Assembly (NCBI GenBank): GCA_016271365.2 | Contig: CM028130.1 | Span: 474,430,001-474,494,000 of the forward strand | Direction: 5' to 3' | Length of the DNA: 64,000 nucleotides | Source: Neoceratodus forsteri | Taxonomy: Eukaryota; Chordata; Ceratodontiformes; Ceratodontidae | Part shown: positions 1-11,070 of the stretch, one piece after another | How the letters are laid out: every line of letters starts with the position of its first letter | Numbering within the stretch: the stretch's first letter is position 1 | Position numbers and translations under genes: made by a program | Notes under the pieces: model-generated | The model's database searches: none | Seen by the model: the letters and a program-made list of their open reading frames with translations, nothing else | Told to the model about the DNA's origin: nothing

Positions 1-288
1 TCTGATGCGGTGGCCATGTTTGTAGTCCATCCTCTTCTCTGCACACGCGTGGAATGAGAGTGATGGCTATTTTGAACGTTCTAGGTTTTTTTTGTGGAAA
101 CGGAGCCCAAGCATATAACGAGTGGAGGGTAGTTTCCTCTGGAATAAAGAATCGCAGGACTGCTGATGAATTATGGTGATAGTTTCAGTTTTTAGATCAG
201 AGTGTCCAGGGGGTGCCTTTGCTTTTTTCATTTACCTGGATGCTCACCATGGCCCATTCCTAATCCTTCTCCCTCTCTCTTTCCCAGA
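1..288 (+). other. Leader of DIRS-like element C, unclassified
   Basis: No coding block that I recognise lies here. Because the gag start of element C follows at 289, this is most likely its 5' leader. The matching terminal repeat is not visible, so the element's left end lies outside the window. Confidence 0.35.
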
Positions 289-1715
289 TGGTGAAGGCAA
301 AGAAATGCACAACATGCAGTTCCACCTTAATGCCACACAACTCGGGGCCACAGTGCCCGGCATGTTTTACATGATGAGGATGATCTTTCCCTGGAATAAT
401 CCCCTTCCATGGACCCTAGCAATCCAGGAACCAGCGGAGCTAATTAGGTGAATCTGGGGGTTGCTACTTCTCCAAAATCAGCAGGCCACAGTGGCCATGA
501 TGGAGAGTCAGCAAAACTTTATGCTTAGAATAATGGAAAATCTGTAAGCATTAACACAGCATAAGACACCTCCACCCATGGCCAGATCCTGCAGCCTGAC
601 AACCAGACGGGAAAAAGAAATTCAGCCCTGATGTCCCAGAACCAAACCGGGAGGCGAGAATGGAGATGAAGAATTGTCAGGCGACAAGGAAGGTATTGTT
701 TCAGATGAAGGAGAGATGGAAACCAGTCAGTCCATCCATTCCCATACTTCCTTTGATTTAATACCAGGACTTATGAAGGCCATAAAAACTACAATGGGGT
801 TCGAGCTAGAATCAGCAAAGGCTGAATCTAAACTCGACCCCATGATTCAACAAAAACAAACCATCAAGGAAAGCTTTCCTGTATGCCCAGCTATTTTTGA
901 CATCTTCATCAAAGAATGGGAATACACGGAGCTGGGTCACCTGTCCAAAAATAGGAACATGGACAGAATGTATCCAGTCCAGGAAGATAAGGTGAATGTC
1001 TGGTGCGTGGCCCCTACAATTAATTCACATATTGTGGCCCTCAGTAAAAAGATGGTCCTACCCTGTGGTGCCACCTCCTTAAAAGATCCCACTGACAAAC
1101 AAGTGGAGGATATGTTAAGAAACTATTTGAGATTACAGGCATGACGCAAGAGTTGCCACAATGGCAGTTTGAGACCAGAGCACAAATCTAATGCCTGGAT
1201 GAACTCTTGGAAAAAGCAGACAGTAAATCCAGAGAATCGGGGTTGATCGAGTGTACTCTGGACACAGCAAAATATTTAGGGGACTAGGCAGTATACACTA
1301 AAACTTGAGGCAAGAGCATCTGCATTAACTAACAGAGCCAGAAGATCTCTATGGCTCAAACTATGGGAGACCAACAGTGAATGTAAAATCTGCTACAGAA
1401 TGTACCCTGAAGTGTAAACATGTGTTCAGAAGGCCTTCAGGAGTAGTTAAAACAAAAGAAGGAGGCAAAGACCTAGGCAAAAATAAGAATAGAACCACTT
1501 ATCTACCCTTCGGTAGATGTCGCTTTCGAGAGGGCAATAAATTCCAGCAAGGCCAACGACAACAAAATTTTAACGCTTCCAGTTCCTTTCGAGGCAGAAG
1601 ATACCACTATAACAATGGCCCCTGTACCTCTTTCAGTTCCAGCAACCACTTCTCTTCATTTAGAGGGAGGAACTCTAGATTCAGAGGCAGAGAAGGAAGG
1701 AACAAACAAAAATGA
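289..1715 (+). pseudogene. Broken gag of DIRS-like element C (family IV)
   Basis: This is the structural (gag-like) ORF of a DIRS-type retrotransposon, in pieces. It starts at an ATG at 289 with two CxxC pairs (KCTTC at 295-309 and CPAC near 352-363), the zinc-binding N-terminus seen in the other DIRS gags here. A middle block at 674-1144 (about 156 aa, motif EWEYTELGHL) is open. The C-terminal block at 1377-1715 is rich in Arg, Gly, Phe and Asn (FRGRR, FRGRNSRFRGREGR), as expected for nucleic-acid binding. Stops and frameshifts separate the blocks, so it is a pseudogene. The RT of the same element follows in another frame. Assignment rests on motif order and on the downstream RT and recombinase. 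Confidence 0.75.
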
Positions 1716-1766
1716 CTAGTTCCATATACTTCTCTCTCAATCACTCAGGAGAATCAATACCCTCCA

Positions 1767-2673
1767 GTGAGAAAAAGTCTATCATTATTCCCAAATCAAT
1801 GGCAGCTCACAACCTCAAACAAGTGGGTTCTGGAGACAGTGTTACAAGGATATGCAATAGAGCTAACACAGAGACCAGAAAGACACAGGTTCATTCAGTC
1901 CCCTGTAACAAAAGAAAGCATCTGCCCATCAAGTCCAGCGAGTACAGGACCTGATTTAAAACAAGGCCTTTCAGCTTGTCCCAGACAACAAACAGGGCAG
2001 GAATTTATTCAATTTTCTTCCAGGTGCCCAAAAGAATGGGGATCTCCGCCCCATCTTAGACCTGAAGTTCCTAAACAAATACATTGTTACCCACAGGTTA
2101 AAAACAGAGACTCCAGATCGACCTCAGGAACATCAGAGTAGGCGACAACTTGACCTCTATCAATCTAAAAGACACTTATCTCACATCCCAGTCTGGCGAG
2201 TGATCGACAATTCCTAGGGTCCACATCCTGGGGCAGCATTTTCAGTACCAGGCCTTACCCATACGGCTTAGCATCAGCACCAAGGGTGTGTATGAAAGTC
2301 TCTATCATACTCACTACGGGAGCAAGGTGTGGACATCATGGCATACTTGGATGAATGGCTAATCAGCCCAGTCCAGAACTCAGTCACAGAAAACACACAT
2401 CTAACTTTACAGGCCCTGGCGAACATGGCTAGGTGGTTAACCACACCAAGAGTCCTCTTACTCCAACTCAACAGTTAGAGCACCTGGAGGCAGAGATAAA
2501 CACATCTGAGGGAAGGCAAGGCTGTCTCCAAAATGGGTGGAGAACATGATTAGCCTAGACTGGGCACTAAGGCCAACATACTCCCCACCACTGGGCAAAT
2601 AGCTCAAGTGCTGGGTTGCATAGCCTCATGCATCGATCTGGTTCCATGGGCCAGGCGGAACATGAGACCATTC
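1767..2673 (+). pseudogene. First half of DIRS reverse transcriptase, element C
   Basis: This fragment would copy the element's RNA into DNA. Visible blocks in order are the DIRS RT N-terminus (LFPNQWQLTTSNKWVLE, about 1785), a catalytic-palm approach (DLRPILDLKFLNKYI, about 2040) and the active-site strand at about 2344 reading YLDEWL, where YLDDWL is usual. Several frameshifts and stops interrupt it. It ends at about 2673, at HMRP-like codons, where the terminal repeat of element B begins. The RNase H half resumes at 9149 on the same strand, so B sits inside this gene. Confidence 0.8.
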
Positions 2674-2689
2674 TGAAATGGACATTACG

Positions 2690-3010
2690 TACCTACAGTA
2701 ATTCTTGATTTTCTTGGACAAAGTCTCACCACTCATTCACACTAATGGGGTACGCCAGAGGTGCTAGGACCCAGTGGAAGCAAACTTTCAGGAGGGCCTA
2801 TGCCTGAGATGGGAGCAGAAGTGGCACTGCCAGCCCCAGTGCGTGCATGTAATGACTATCCTCGGCCGAATCCTCCAACCGCCTCAGTACCTTTTTTTTC
2901 CTAAGGAGGTGCAGCATAATTAACCTAGAGAGGACTAACCTAAAATCCGGACATAAGATAGTCCCAATGACCTGTATAAGAAGGGTCAACAACAAAGTCA
3001 TCACAGCTCA
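2690..3010. repeat. Recombinase-side inverted terminal repeat of B
   Basis: The stretch with CACCACTCATTCACACTAAT, then GTGCTAGGACCCAG and CTGAGATGGGAGCAG, reads as the reverse complement of 8880-9148 (ATTAGTGTGAATGAGTGGTG, CTGGGTCCTAGCAC, CTCCATCTCAG). This is the inverted-repeat arrangement of DIRS elements. Confidence 0.8.
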
Positions 3011-3079
3011 GCCATTGAGGAAGTAAAGACCATAAACAGAGAAATGAGCTTGGGGGATGGTGGGTGGGCGAGTGAATGA

Positions 3080-3175
3080 GTGGTGGAGACTTCATCCAAG
3101 AAGATCAAGAATTACAGTAGGTAAGTACTTTCCATATCTTCCTGGACATAAAGTCGGCACCACTCATTCACAATA
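3080..3175. repeat. Internal complementary region (circle-junction copy) of B
   Basis: The block reads GAATGAGTGGTGGAGACTT, then AGATCAAGAATTACAGTAGG, then CACCACTCATTCACAATAAT. Its first part matches the gag-side end of B and its second part the recombinase-side end, so both termini appear joined head to head. DIRS elements carry such an internal region, which is thought to template completion of the ends through a circular intermediate. Confidence 0.75.
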
Positions 3176-3284
3176 ATGGGAGAGTACCGAGCAAAATAAT
3201 CCCCCGAGATGGGCGGTAGGAGATAAAGACCTCACGTTCTTAGGGCAGAAGTCCGCTAAGAATGATCCTGCCAAATGACATATG

Positions 3285-4420
3285 TCATCTGGCATGGACA
3301 TCCAAGGCATAGTGCTTAACTAATGTATGCACGGAGCTCCAGGTAGCCACATTGCAAATATCTGCAATGGGTGCATTATGGATTTCAGCCAGAGATGCCG
3401 CGACTGCTCTGGTAGAGTGAGCGTACACTCTGCCTTCCAGTTTGACCTGTGCCATAGAATAACAACGGAGAAGGCATGCCACCAGCCATGTTGAAATGCA
3501 TCTGATAGCAACAGGTTGACCCAGCAGTCTCGCTGAAGGAGACAAACAGCTGTTGAGCCTTGCAAATTTCTTTGTTCTATCTAGATAGAACATAGCGTCT
3601 CTAACATCCAGCGAATGAAGGTATGCTCCCTTCATTCTGGAAGTTGCAAAGTAGGTAGGAAGGACTAAAGGTTGGTTTAGATGGAATTCTGAGAAAACCT
3701 TACGGAGAAACTTAGGATGAGTCCTAAGAACTACTTTGTCCTTGTGAAATACAGTGTACGGTGGGGTCTGTGACCACGTGTATTTCAAAAACTCTAGGCC
3801 AAAGTAATAGCCACCAGTAAGGCTGTTTTCCAAGTGAGAACTTCAACTCACAAGTAGCTAGAGGCTCGAAAGATTTATGAGTGAGCATGTCTAGCACAAG
3901 GTTAATGTTCCAGGCTGCAACTGGATGTCTAATAGGAGGTCTAGTATGCAGAATACCCCTAAGAAACCTCTTAACTACAGGCAACTGAGCCAACGACATG
4001 GAAGGTACCGGCTCATGATATACCAAAATGGCACAAAGATGAACTTTGACTGTGGAGTACTGCAGACCTGTGTTTGAGAGGTCTAAGAGATATTCCAAGA
4101 CTATTTGGTGGGCAGGAAAAAGGGTTCCAATAGGATTTTGTACACCAGATAGAGAAACACTTCGATTTAGTTGTGTAGGTTTTTCTTGTGGCTGGCTTAC
4201 GCATAGCCAAAAGAATATCTGAAACTCTATGAGAAATGTTGAACCTATTCACCTCTATCTCTTCAGGAGCCAAGCGTGAAGGTGAAGCAACTTCAGGTTG
4301 GGATGAACCCTGGGACAGAAGGTTAGTATGAAGGGGAGGCATTTTTGAAGGGGTTTTCGATAGCCTGTTGAGCAGTGGGAACCATAACTGCCAAGGACAG
4401 AAGGGGAAAATGAGGATCAT
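3285..4420 (-). pseudogene. Tyrosine recombinase of element B
   Basis: Integrates the DIRS DNA circle by site-specific strand exchange, taking the place of an integrase. From the N-terminus (4420 downward) come a core-binding segment (MRKPATRKTYTTKSKC, near 4190) and a helix block around 3950-4090. A first-arginine region (RVFEIH, near 3790) and KDKVVLRTHPKFLRKV follow, then the catalytic block at 3300-3420 with HSTR and the distal VKHYALD tyrosine. The C-terminal 182 aa (3833-3285) are open, while earlier blocks are in shifted frames. The HxxR and Tyr boxes are intact by eye, but the frame breaks argue against function. Confidence 0.82.
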
Positions 4421-6169
4421 TCTGCCCCCTCTGGGACTCCAATTTGAGCAGTACCCTCTGAATTAGGAGAAGAGGAGGAAAAGTGTATAGAAAACAGTTT
4501 GTCCACCACTGCCTGAATGCATTCTGACAAAAAACGCCAGGTTCTGGATTTCTGGAGCAGAAGAGGCAGTTTTGCGTTGAGTGGGGACACAAAGGTCCAG
4601 GTCTGGGTTCCCACTCTTTGAAGAGTGACTGAACGATGGGTTAAGTCAGAGACCACTCGTGAGGTCCGCCTCTGTTCTGCTGAGGCGGTCTGCCAGCTCG
4701 TTTTGTACTCCTGGCAGGTAAACCACCTAAATCAGAGCCATGTGCACCAGGCACCATTCCCACGCTCATTGCTTCCTGCATAATGGGTAAGAGTGTGAGC
4801 TGCCCTGTTTGTTGATGTGGTACATCACTGCCTTGTTGTCAGTTTGAAGGAGAATGTTCTTGTGACAGAGTATGTCCTCCAAAGCTCGGACTGCATAGAG
4901 GATGGCTCTCATTTCCAGGACTTTTATATGAAGTTGAGACTCGTCCTGAGCCTATGTACCCAGGGTGTGGAGATCCCGACAGTAAGCTCCCCGACCCATC
5001 AGAGACGCGTCCATGGTAATGGAGATCTGATGATCCAGAGGCGCAAAGGGATATCCTTCCAGAAGGTTGTTTTCCTTAGACCACCAGGTGAGCAACCTCT
5101 TAAGTGGTTCCGTCACCTTGATGAGAAAGGACTGAGGGTCAGAGGTAAGGGACCACTGAGCACTGAGCATCCACTGAGAGGTTCTCATGTGTAGAAGAGC
5201 CAAGGGTATAGTGAACACTGAGGATGCCATGAGGCCCAACATCCGTTGCATCGAGATAGCTCAAACCAAGCTGTGCTCTCTGATGTGTCAGGCCATCTGT
5301 AAGATATCATTCCTTCTGTCCTCTGGAAGAAAAGTCTTTGCACAGGAGGTGTCCAGAAGAGTTCCTATGAAGAGGAGCTTCTGAGAGGGCTGCAAGTGTG
5401 ACTTGTTGAGATTCAGCAGAACTCCCATGGATGTGAGGAAGTCTGAGGCTGTGGCCACAGCCTCCAGAGTCTCCTGCCTGAAGGGACTTGCTAGGAGCCA
5501 GTCCAGATATGGGAACACTTGTATTCCAAGATTCCTGAGATGCGCCACGAGAATTGCACAACACTTTGTAAAAACTTGAGGCGCCGAGGATAGCCCAAAG
5601 GGCAGGACTCTGAACTGTTAGTGTTGACCCAATGCTACGAACCTTAGGTACTTGTGGTGCTTTGTGTGTATGAGAATGTGCTGGTAGGTGTCCTGCATGT
5701 CCAGGGAGGCTAGCCAATAATGCTGATGAATCAAAGGTAGAAGGGTACCAAGTGATATCATCTTGAACTTTTCCTTGTGCAGGAATTTGTTTAACTTTCT
5801 GAGATCCAGAATAGGGCGTATGCCGCCAGTTTTCTTTGGGACCACAAAGTAATGGGAGTAAAAACCTGTGTTTCGTTGATCCAGTGGAACTACTTCTACT
5901 GCCCTGTTGTTCAGAAGGCCTTGTACCTTGGAAGCAAGAAGGTCTGACTGTACCGCCAACAGCCTGGGCTGTCATTTGGGAGGATGATCCTGAGGGGTTT
6001 CCGAAAGATTGAGAGAGTACCCCTCACGGATTATCCAGAGGACCCATTTGTCTGATGTTATAGATTTCCACTGGTTGTAGAACTGAGTCAGACATCCTCT
6101 CACTGCTGAGGAGGATTCCCCCTCAGGCAGCTGAGGTGGGACCTGGGCCGGAAACTCAGAAGGTGGCAC
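4421..6169 (-). pseudogene. Reverse transcriptase / RNase H of element B
   Basis: RT N-terminus near 6090 (QWKSITSDKWVL), fingers and palm at 5618-5959 (FVVPKKTGGIRPILDLRKLN, WLASLDMQDTYQHI) and the active-site strand near 5515, which reads FPYLDWLLAS. Compared with the YLDDW of its relatives, one Asp codon is deleted in frame. RNase H follows, with ITMDASLMGRGAYC near 5010 and TDNKAVMYHINKQG near 4820. The region 4421-4690 links to the recombinase. Frames shift several times. With the second catalytic aspartate missing, this copy should not polymerise even if translated. Confidence 0.82.
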
Positions 6170-7620
6170 TGGGTGCTTTAGGGCCTTGTGCCTTCAGCTG
6201 CACTTTCTTTTGTGGCTGGGGGTTCTGTTTTCTGTTAAAACCTTCTCTGCCTTTACCCTGAAAGGACTGATGGTTGTGAACTGATGCTTGTTCCCACCCC
6301 CTCGGAAGGGCAGGGGCAGGCTATGGCTGTCTTAATGGCAAAACTAGTCTTCCGTGTGGCTTCTAGTGCTTACTGCACCTGAGGACTGAGCACATACATA
6401 CTGTCAAAAGGCAAGGCCATGACCTGCTGCTGGGCATCATTCATGAAGCACGAAGTACACAACCAAGAGTGACGATGGGTGGAGATGCCAGCTGCCGCCC
6501 GGGAAGCAGTATCAAAGGTGTCCATTGCAGCTTTAACCTGTTGGTTATTGGACTGTATACCTCTAGTTATGGTGTGAAGTAGCTCTGCGTTAACCTCCGA
6601 TTTGGGCAGAGCTTCTATCATTGCTTTGAGCAAATGCCAAAGAACATACTCATATTGAGAAAAATAGCCCTGGTAGCTGGCAATGCGCATGCCCAGGGTT
6701 GAGGCAGCAAAGACTCTTACCTAAGGTGCCTATCTTGCGAGATTCTTTGTTCATAGGCCGGGCTGTAGATTCCTGAGGAAGGACAGTCTTATCATTCTCT
6801 GCCAGGATCACTATGGCATCAGCAAAGGCTTGAGAGGCCAAGATGGGACGATCCTTGGGAGAGGCGTATTTCCTATCTATGGACTTGGCCACCGAAGGAC
6901 TAAGAGCTGGATTCTTCCACACCATCTGTGAAAGGGTCTCGAAAGAGGTCTGTACCAGAGGGGTTAAATCCATAAGGATTTCCGGGACATGAAGACATTG
7001 GAGACGTAAAAGCTTCCCAGAATCTATTTCTGTGGTCTGGAGACAAAGGGTAGAATTTAAATTCTTGAGCAGAGACTTAAAGGAAAGATCCTCAATAACA
7101 GGCTCTGCAGGAGGATTGATCCCTTCCCCCAGGGCAGTATCAGTATCAACATCATCACCCAGTCTAAGATCTGGATTGGGCTCAAAATCATCTCCTGACA
7201 GTCTAGGAGGGATTGTATAGACAGGAAAGGAGTGATAACCAGGAGGAAGAACAGAAAGTAAAAGAAACAGAGTTGAAAACCTCTGAAAACTAGACAGTGC
7301 CACACCCATCCCTGGTGCCATAGAAGAAAATGGCACTGAGAACAAAGGAGGAGCTGCCACAGAAAATGGCATCATATACAGTGCCGAGAAAAAAGAGCAT
7401 GGCCTTGCACCGATGCTGGCACCATCCCCAGCACCGAGGCACTGATGGATAGTGCCACACTTGGCGCGCCGCCAGCCCTGACACCAAGGAAGGTGTCGAC
7501 AGCACTCACGGCACTGCAAGGGACCTCAATGCTGAGAAGTCAGCACCTCAGATGACGGCAACATCCCAGAAGTCTGAGAACTGCGATTTGAAGTTACAGG
7601 ATGAAAATTGACAGGAGAAA

Positions 7621-8206
7621 GGGCATCGGTGTAGACCCTGCGCCCGCAGCCGTGTGAGGGTTAAACACCAGAGCACGGAGTCGATGGCACAAAGAATGCA
7701 CCGCATGACTAGGAAGACCTAACCGCCCCGCCTGCTGTCCCGAACCAAGGGACCGAAGGCCCCGAAGTCAGACAGGCTGGTTTGGGCAATCGGGCCAACT
7801 TCTGAGCCCACTGCTCCATAAGAGCTGCTCACTGGTGAAGCTGCTCATCGGAAACCCCTCCAATAGGCAGAAAGAAACATAGAAACATAGAATTTGATGG
7901 CAGATAAGGAAAAGGGCATCGGTGTAGACCCCTGCGCCGCAGCCGTGTGAGGGGGTTAAACACCAGAGCACGGAGTCAATGGCACAAAGAATGCACCGCA
8001 TGACTAGGAAGACCTAACCGCCCCGCCTGCTGTCCCGGAACCGAAGGGACCGAAGGCCCCGAAGTCAGACAGGCTGGTTTGGGCAATCGGGCCAACTTCT
8101 GAGCCCACTGCTCCATAAGAGCTGCTCACTGGTGAAGCTGCTCATCGGAAACCCCTCCAATAGGCACAGAGAAACATAGAAACATAGAATTTGATGGCAG
8201 ATAAGG
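7621..8206. repeat. 293-bp direct tandem duplication
   Basis: GGGCATCGGTGTAGACC occurs at 7621 and again at 7914, and the two units (7621-7913 and 7914-8206) match with only a few small differences. Each ends in the first ~34 bp of a reversed LINE 3' tail (GAAACATAGAAACATAGAA through GATAAGGA), so the duplication occurred after the LINE insertion. Confidence 0.9.
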
Positions 8207-8450
8207 ACCGCTTGGCCCACCCAGTCTGCCCATTTCCCTACCTAATGGATAAGCTGCAGATCCTAGTTAACCAGCAGCCTACTTCTTCCTACCCCCACCC
8301 CCTAGAACTGCCTTATGACTGACCCATGCATGCTTGAATTCCACCACTGTTTTTGACTCCACAACCTCCTCCGGAAGGCTGTTCCATGCATCCACAACCC
8401 TCTCTGTGAAAAAAATACTTCCTTAAATTACCTCTGAGCCGTCCCCCCCA
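8172..8450 (-). mobile_element. 5'-truncated CR1/L2-type LINE, 3' end only
   Basis: Reverse complement of the LINE C-terminal codons and 3' UTR seen at 27153-27412: TTTCTATG-type tail at 8180, CTTGGCCCACCCAGTCTGCC, and further right the reversed codons for FFTERVVDAWN (CATGCATCCACAACCCTC, GTGAAAAAAATACTT). It breaks off at about 8450 within the GGGGGGG tract, where B gag resumes. An extra ~34-bp tail copy at 7880-7913 belongs to the tandem duplication. Confidence 0.85.
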
Positions 8451-8879
8451 TCAGAAACCGATGACTCCGACAGAGGTGGAGATCGGTGCCTGGCCCTAAT
8501 AACCGACCGTCTACGCGCAGATATACCAGAGGGTAACCTCGAGTGATGCCATCTCTTCTTTGACCTGTGCATCGAAGAAGAACTCGAGGCCGAATGGTGC
8601 CGAGAATGCGACTGTTTCTTTTTATGCCTCCGGAGAGACTGCCCATCTGCCTGAGTATTGGACCGTCCGTTGTCAGACCCCCACTCCGGGGAAGGCGATG
8701 GACCAGACCCGGCCCTGCTGGCTGAACAGCTTTCATACAAAGTCTCCCTACCATTACCTGCCCCACTCATGGTCGACTCCATCAATGGAGGGCTGAAGAC
8801 TTCTCTCTTGTACAAGTAAGTTATTAAAATATAATCGGTACTTATCGTTGATAAAATGCAAAATAATAAACTGAAAACT

Positions 8880-9148
8880 AAGCTGCTAGTTTGAAGTTTG
8901 ACTCCCGGAGGGTGAGCGACATCGTCACTGAAGTGCACTCGATGGCAGGAAAAAAGGAACTGAGGCGGTTGGAGGGTCGATGCCAAGATAGTCATTACCA
9001 CATGCACCGGGGCTCGTGGTGCCGCTTCCTCACGGCTCCATCTCAGGCACCGGCCCTCCTGAAAAGTTTGCTCCCGCTGGGTCCTAGCACCTCCGGCGTA
9101 CTCCCATTAGTGTGAATGAGTGGTGGAGACTTTATGCCCAGGAAGATC
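8880..9148. repeat. Gag-side inverted terminal repeat of B
   Basis: Inverted partner of 2690-3010. It ends in GAATGAGTGGTGGAGACTT and CCCAGGAAGATC. Compared with the other end it lacks the outer GTAATTCTTGAT extension, so the two termini of the element are unequal, as is usual in DIRS elements. Confidence 0.78.
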
Positions 9149-9980
9149 TATCTTCTAACTCAGGGCTTTCCATCTGGAGAGAACCTGGGAGTCAAGATAG
9201 TACTACCATTAGCGGTGAGGCAATCCCTGACCTGGTATACCCTCAGGCACAATCTTGTATGAGGCAGCCCTCTGGAACTGTCCTACGAAGCCACTCTAGA
9301 GACAGATGCCAGCCTGATGGGGTGGGGAGCATGCATGGACTCTTTATTAGCTCAAGGCTGTAGGACAGCATTGGAGTCCAGATTGTCCATAAATGTCCTG
9401 GAAGTGTATCATGCTCTGAAAGCATTCAGGAAAACCATTACCAGATGGTCGGTCCTAGTACAATCTGAAAACCAGATCACTGTAGCATACATCTCCAAGC
9501 AGGGGGGCATCAGAAGCAAAGCCATGCAATGAGAGGTGACGAGAGTAATGGTGTGGACTCAAGTCAACCTCACTCATGTCAGCATTGTCCATCTGGCAGG
9601 CAAGCTAAACGTCGGGGCGGATTGGCTCAGCCGGCAGCAGGTGCACCCGGGAGAGTGGCAACTACATCCAGACATATTCCAAATGATCCAAAAGAGATGG
9701 GGGGCCATAACCATGGACCTAATGGCCACTAGGGCAAACTCCCAAGTAGGCAGGTTCTACTCAAGATACAGGGAACAACAATCCAATGGAGTCAACTCAC
9801 TGTCCCAGGATTGGGCTCTGAACTGGGCCTATATGCTTCCCCCAATTCCCTTCATTCCTAAGATCCTGTCCAAAATTCAATAGTCACAAAGGCTCATCAT
9901 CTTAGTGCCCCCCTACTGGCCTTGGAGAGCATTATTCTCAGCAACGTTGGCCATGACAGTAGACAGATGGAGTCTACCTC
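9149..9980 (+). pseudogene. RNase H and Dam-like region of element C (second half)
   Basis: Continues the gene broken at 2673. RNase H shows LETDASLMGWGACM (about 9297-9340), LSINVLEVYHALKAF (about 9385) and an active-site loop reading ENQITVAYISKQGG (about 9470). An HLAGKLNVGADWLSR block follows at about 9590. Then comes the segment that DIRS elements share with phage-type Dam methylases: MDLMATRANSQVGRFYSR (9714), NWAYMLPPIPFIP (9825) and a ILVPPYWPWRAL block (9897). A 115-aa stretch at 9536-9883 is open; a stop at about 9531 and a frameshift after 9883 break the rest. Confidence 0.8.
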
Positions 9981-10379
9981 ACAGATTCAACATGTTGATC
10001 CAGGGTTCAATGACCGATTTGCCCCAGAAACCCTGAAATATAGTCAGCTAGCTCCTGAGAGGCAGAGCTTGCTAAAGGTAGGTTACCATGCCTCGGTCAT
10101 CTCGACTCTGCTGCAATCCAGGAGGTCATACACCACCTCCACCAGTAGCCGGCAGTGGAGTATTTTCTCAGCCTGGTGCTGAGCAAGAGATATGGAGCCA
10201 GAAAAAGCAGACATGTCAACTATCCTACTATATCTGCAACAGAGTTTGGACAAATGTCTATTCCCTTCATCGCTCCAGGTGCAACTTTCGGCCATAGGAG
10301 TGGTACTGGGTCCAGTCAGACAACACAGCCCAGGTTCTCACCCAGGTGCAGTAAGACTCCTAAAGGCAGTCATGATCAG

Positions 10380-10817
10380 ACCCTGAACCGACCCCCCCAT
10401 AGCTCTAGTTCTCAAGGCGCTGAGTATCCCCCCCCCTCGAAACCTTCCTTGAGACACAACTGTACTGGGTGGGCCTTAAAACCTATTTTCTTCTGCCCAT
10501 CTGCTCAGTTCAAAGGATAAGCGAGCTAGGGGCATTATCCTGCAAGGAACCCTATACTATCTTCACCCCCCAAGGGGGTATTACTAAGAACGGTCCCCGC
10601 CTTCCAACCCAAGATTGCTTCCCGATTCCACAGGGAGCAAACAAGTGAGCTCCCAACCCTGCATGAGCATGCGGAGCAAGAAGGCAACCACATTCCCCAT
10701 AATTTGGATGTTAGGAGCACTCTGGTGGCATATATCACAAGAACTCAGACAATACTCAAGTCAGAAAGATTGTTCATTATTGCACAAGAACAGAAGCAGG
10801 GTATGGCAGCTTCCAAA
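10380..10817 (+). pseudogene. Tyrosine recombinase of element C, first part
   Basis: Shows LETQLYWVGLKTYFLLPICSVQ then RISELGALS (about 10450-10540). The latter is the first catalytic-arginine region of DIRS recombinases. Further on, VRSTLVAYITRTQT (about 10705) gives the helix before the HxxR box and FIIAQEQKQGMAAS ends the fragment. It stops at about 10817, where element D begins, and resumes at 14793. The interval 9981-10379 holds the degraded N-terminal part of the same gene, in which I see only short recombinase-like stretches. Confidence 0.75.
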
Positions 10818-10849
10818 AATGAAAATGACATACCTACTGTAATTCTTGA

Positions 10850-11070
10850 TCTTCCTATGTATCTTCAACATTCATCACTGGTGGGTGATTGGCTGGAGAC
10901 AAGCACCCTGTAGGAGCTTTTTTTTTTTTTTGTAGGAGGGTGCAGCCGGCACCATCGGTGCCACCCATGGGGCCAACGCATTGTGTGGCACTCTTGGGTT
11001 GGCCAGTAATGGCCGTTGGCTTCTCCTCCACCTCAGTTCTGCATGCTGGAGAGACAGAAGAAGAAAAAAG
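10850..11070. repeat. Inverted terminal repeat of D, ICR side
   Basis: CATTCATCACTGGTGGGTGA, a T-run near 10918-10932, GGTGCCACCCATGGGGCC and GGCCAGTAATGGCCGTTGGC recur as reverse complement at 14560-14790. The preceding AATGAAAATGACATACCTAC is the outer extension present only at this end. Confidence 0.82.

Larger units (their letters stand above)
6370..8780 (-). pseudogene. gag of element B, broken by a LINE and a duplication
   Basis: The N-terminal block near 8769-8450 is Ser/Arg-rich (RRHKKKQSHSRHHSASSSSSM). It is then cut by a LINE tail (8172-8450) and duplicated sequence (7621-8206). The frame resumes at 7519-6650 with an acidic middle part (GDDVDTDTALGEG) and at 6690-6370 with the block that is most conserved among the DIRS gags here (MRIASYQGYFSQYEYVLW, FDTASRAAAG). 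No CCHC knuckle is visible in B, either because it is lost or because family II lacks it. Probable role is RNA packaging in the cytoplasm, inferred from position. Confidence 0.7.
2674..9148 (-). mobile_element. DIRS-like retrotransposon B (family II), nested in C
   Basis: About 6.5 kb. Inverted terminal repeats lie at 2690-3010 and 8880-9148 and an ICR at 3080-3175. Minus-strand genes run gag (8780 to 6370), RT/RNase H (6169 to about 4700) and tyrosine recombinase (about 4420 to 3285). The recombinase-side end starts near TGGACATTACGTACCTAC and the gag-side end stops near CCAGGAAGATC. Flanks 2673 and 9149 rejoin the RT and RNase H of element C, so B inserted into C. It carries a 5'-truncated LINE and a tandem duplication in its gag region. 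All genes have stops or frameshifts, so it is no longer autonomous. Confidence 0.85.

Noticed and set aside
5307..5975. 222-codon minus-strand frame
   Set aside because: A shadow of the B reverse transcriptase, whose motifs (RPILDLRKLN) are in another frame.
7621..8206. A CRISPR-like or satellite array
   Set aside because: Only two 293-bp units, no spacers, and a eukaryotic context. It is a local tandem duplication.
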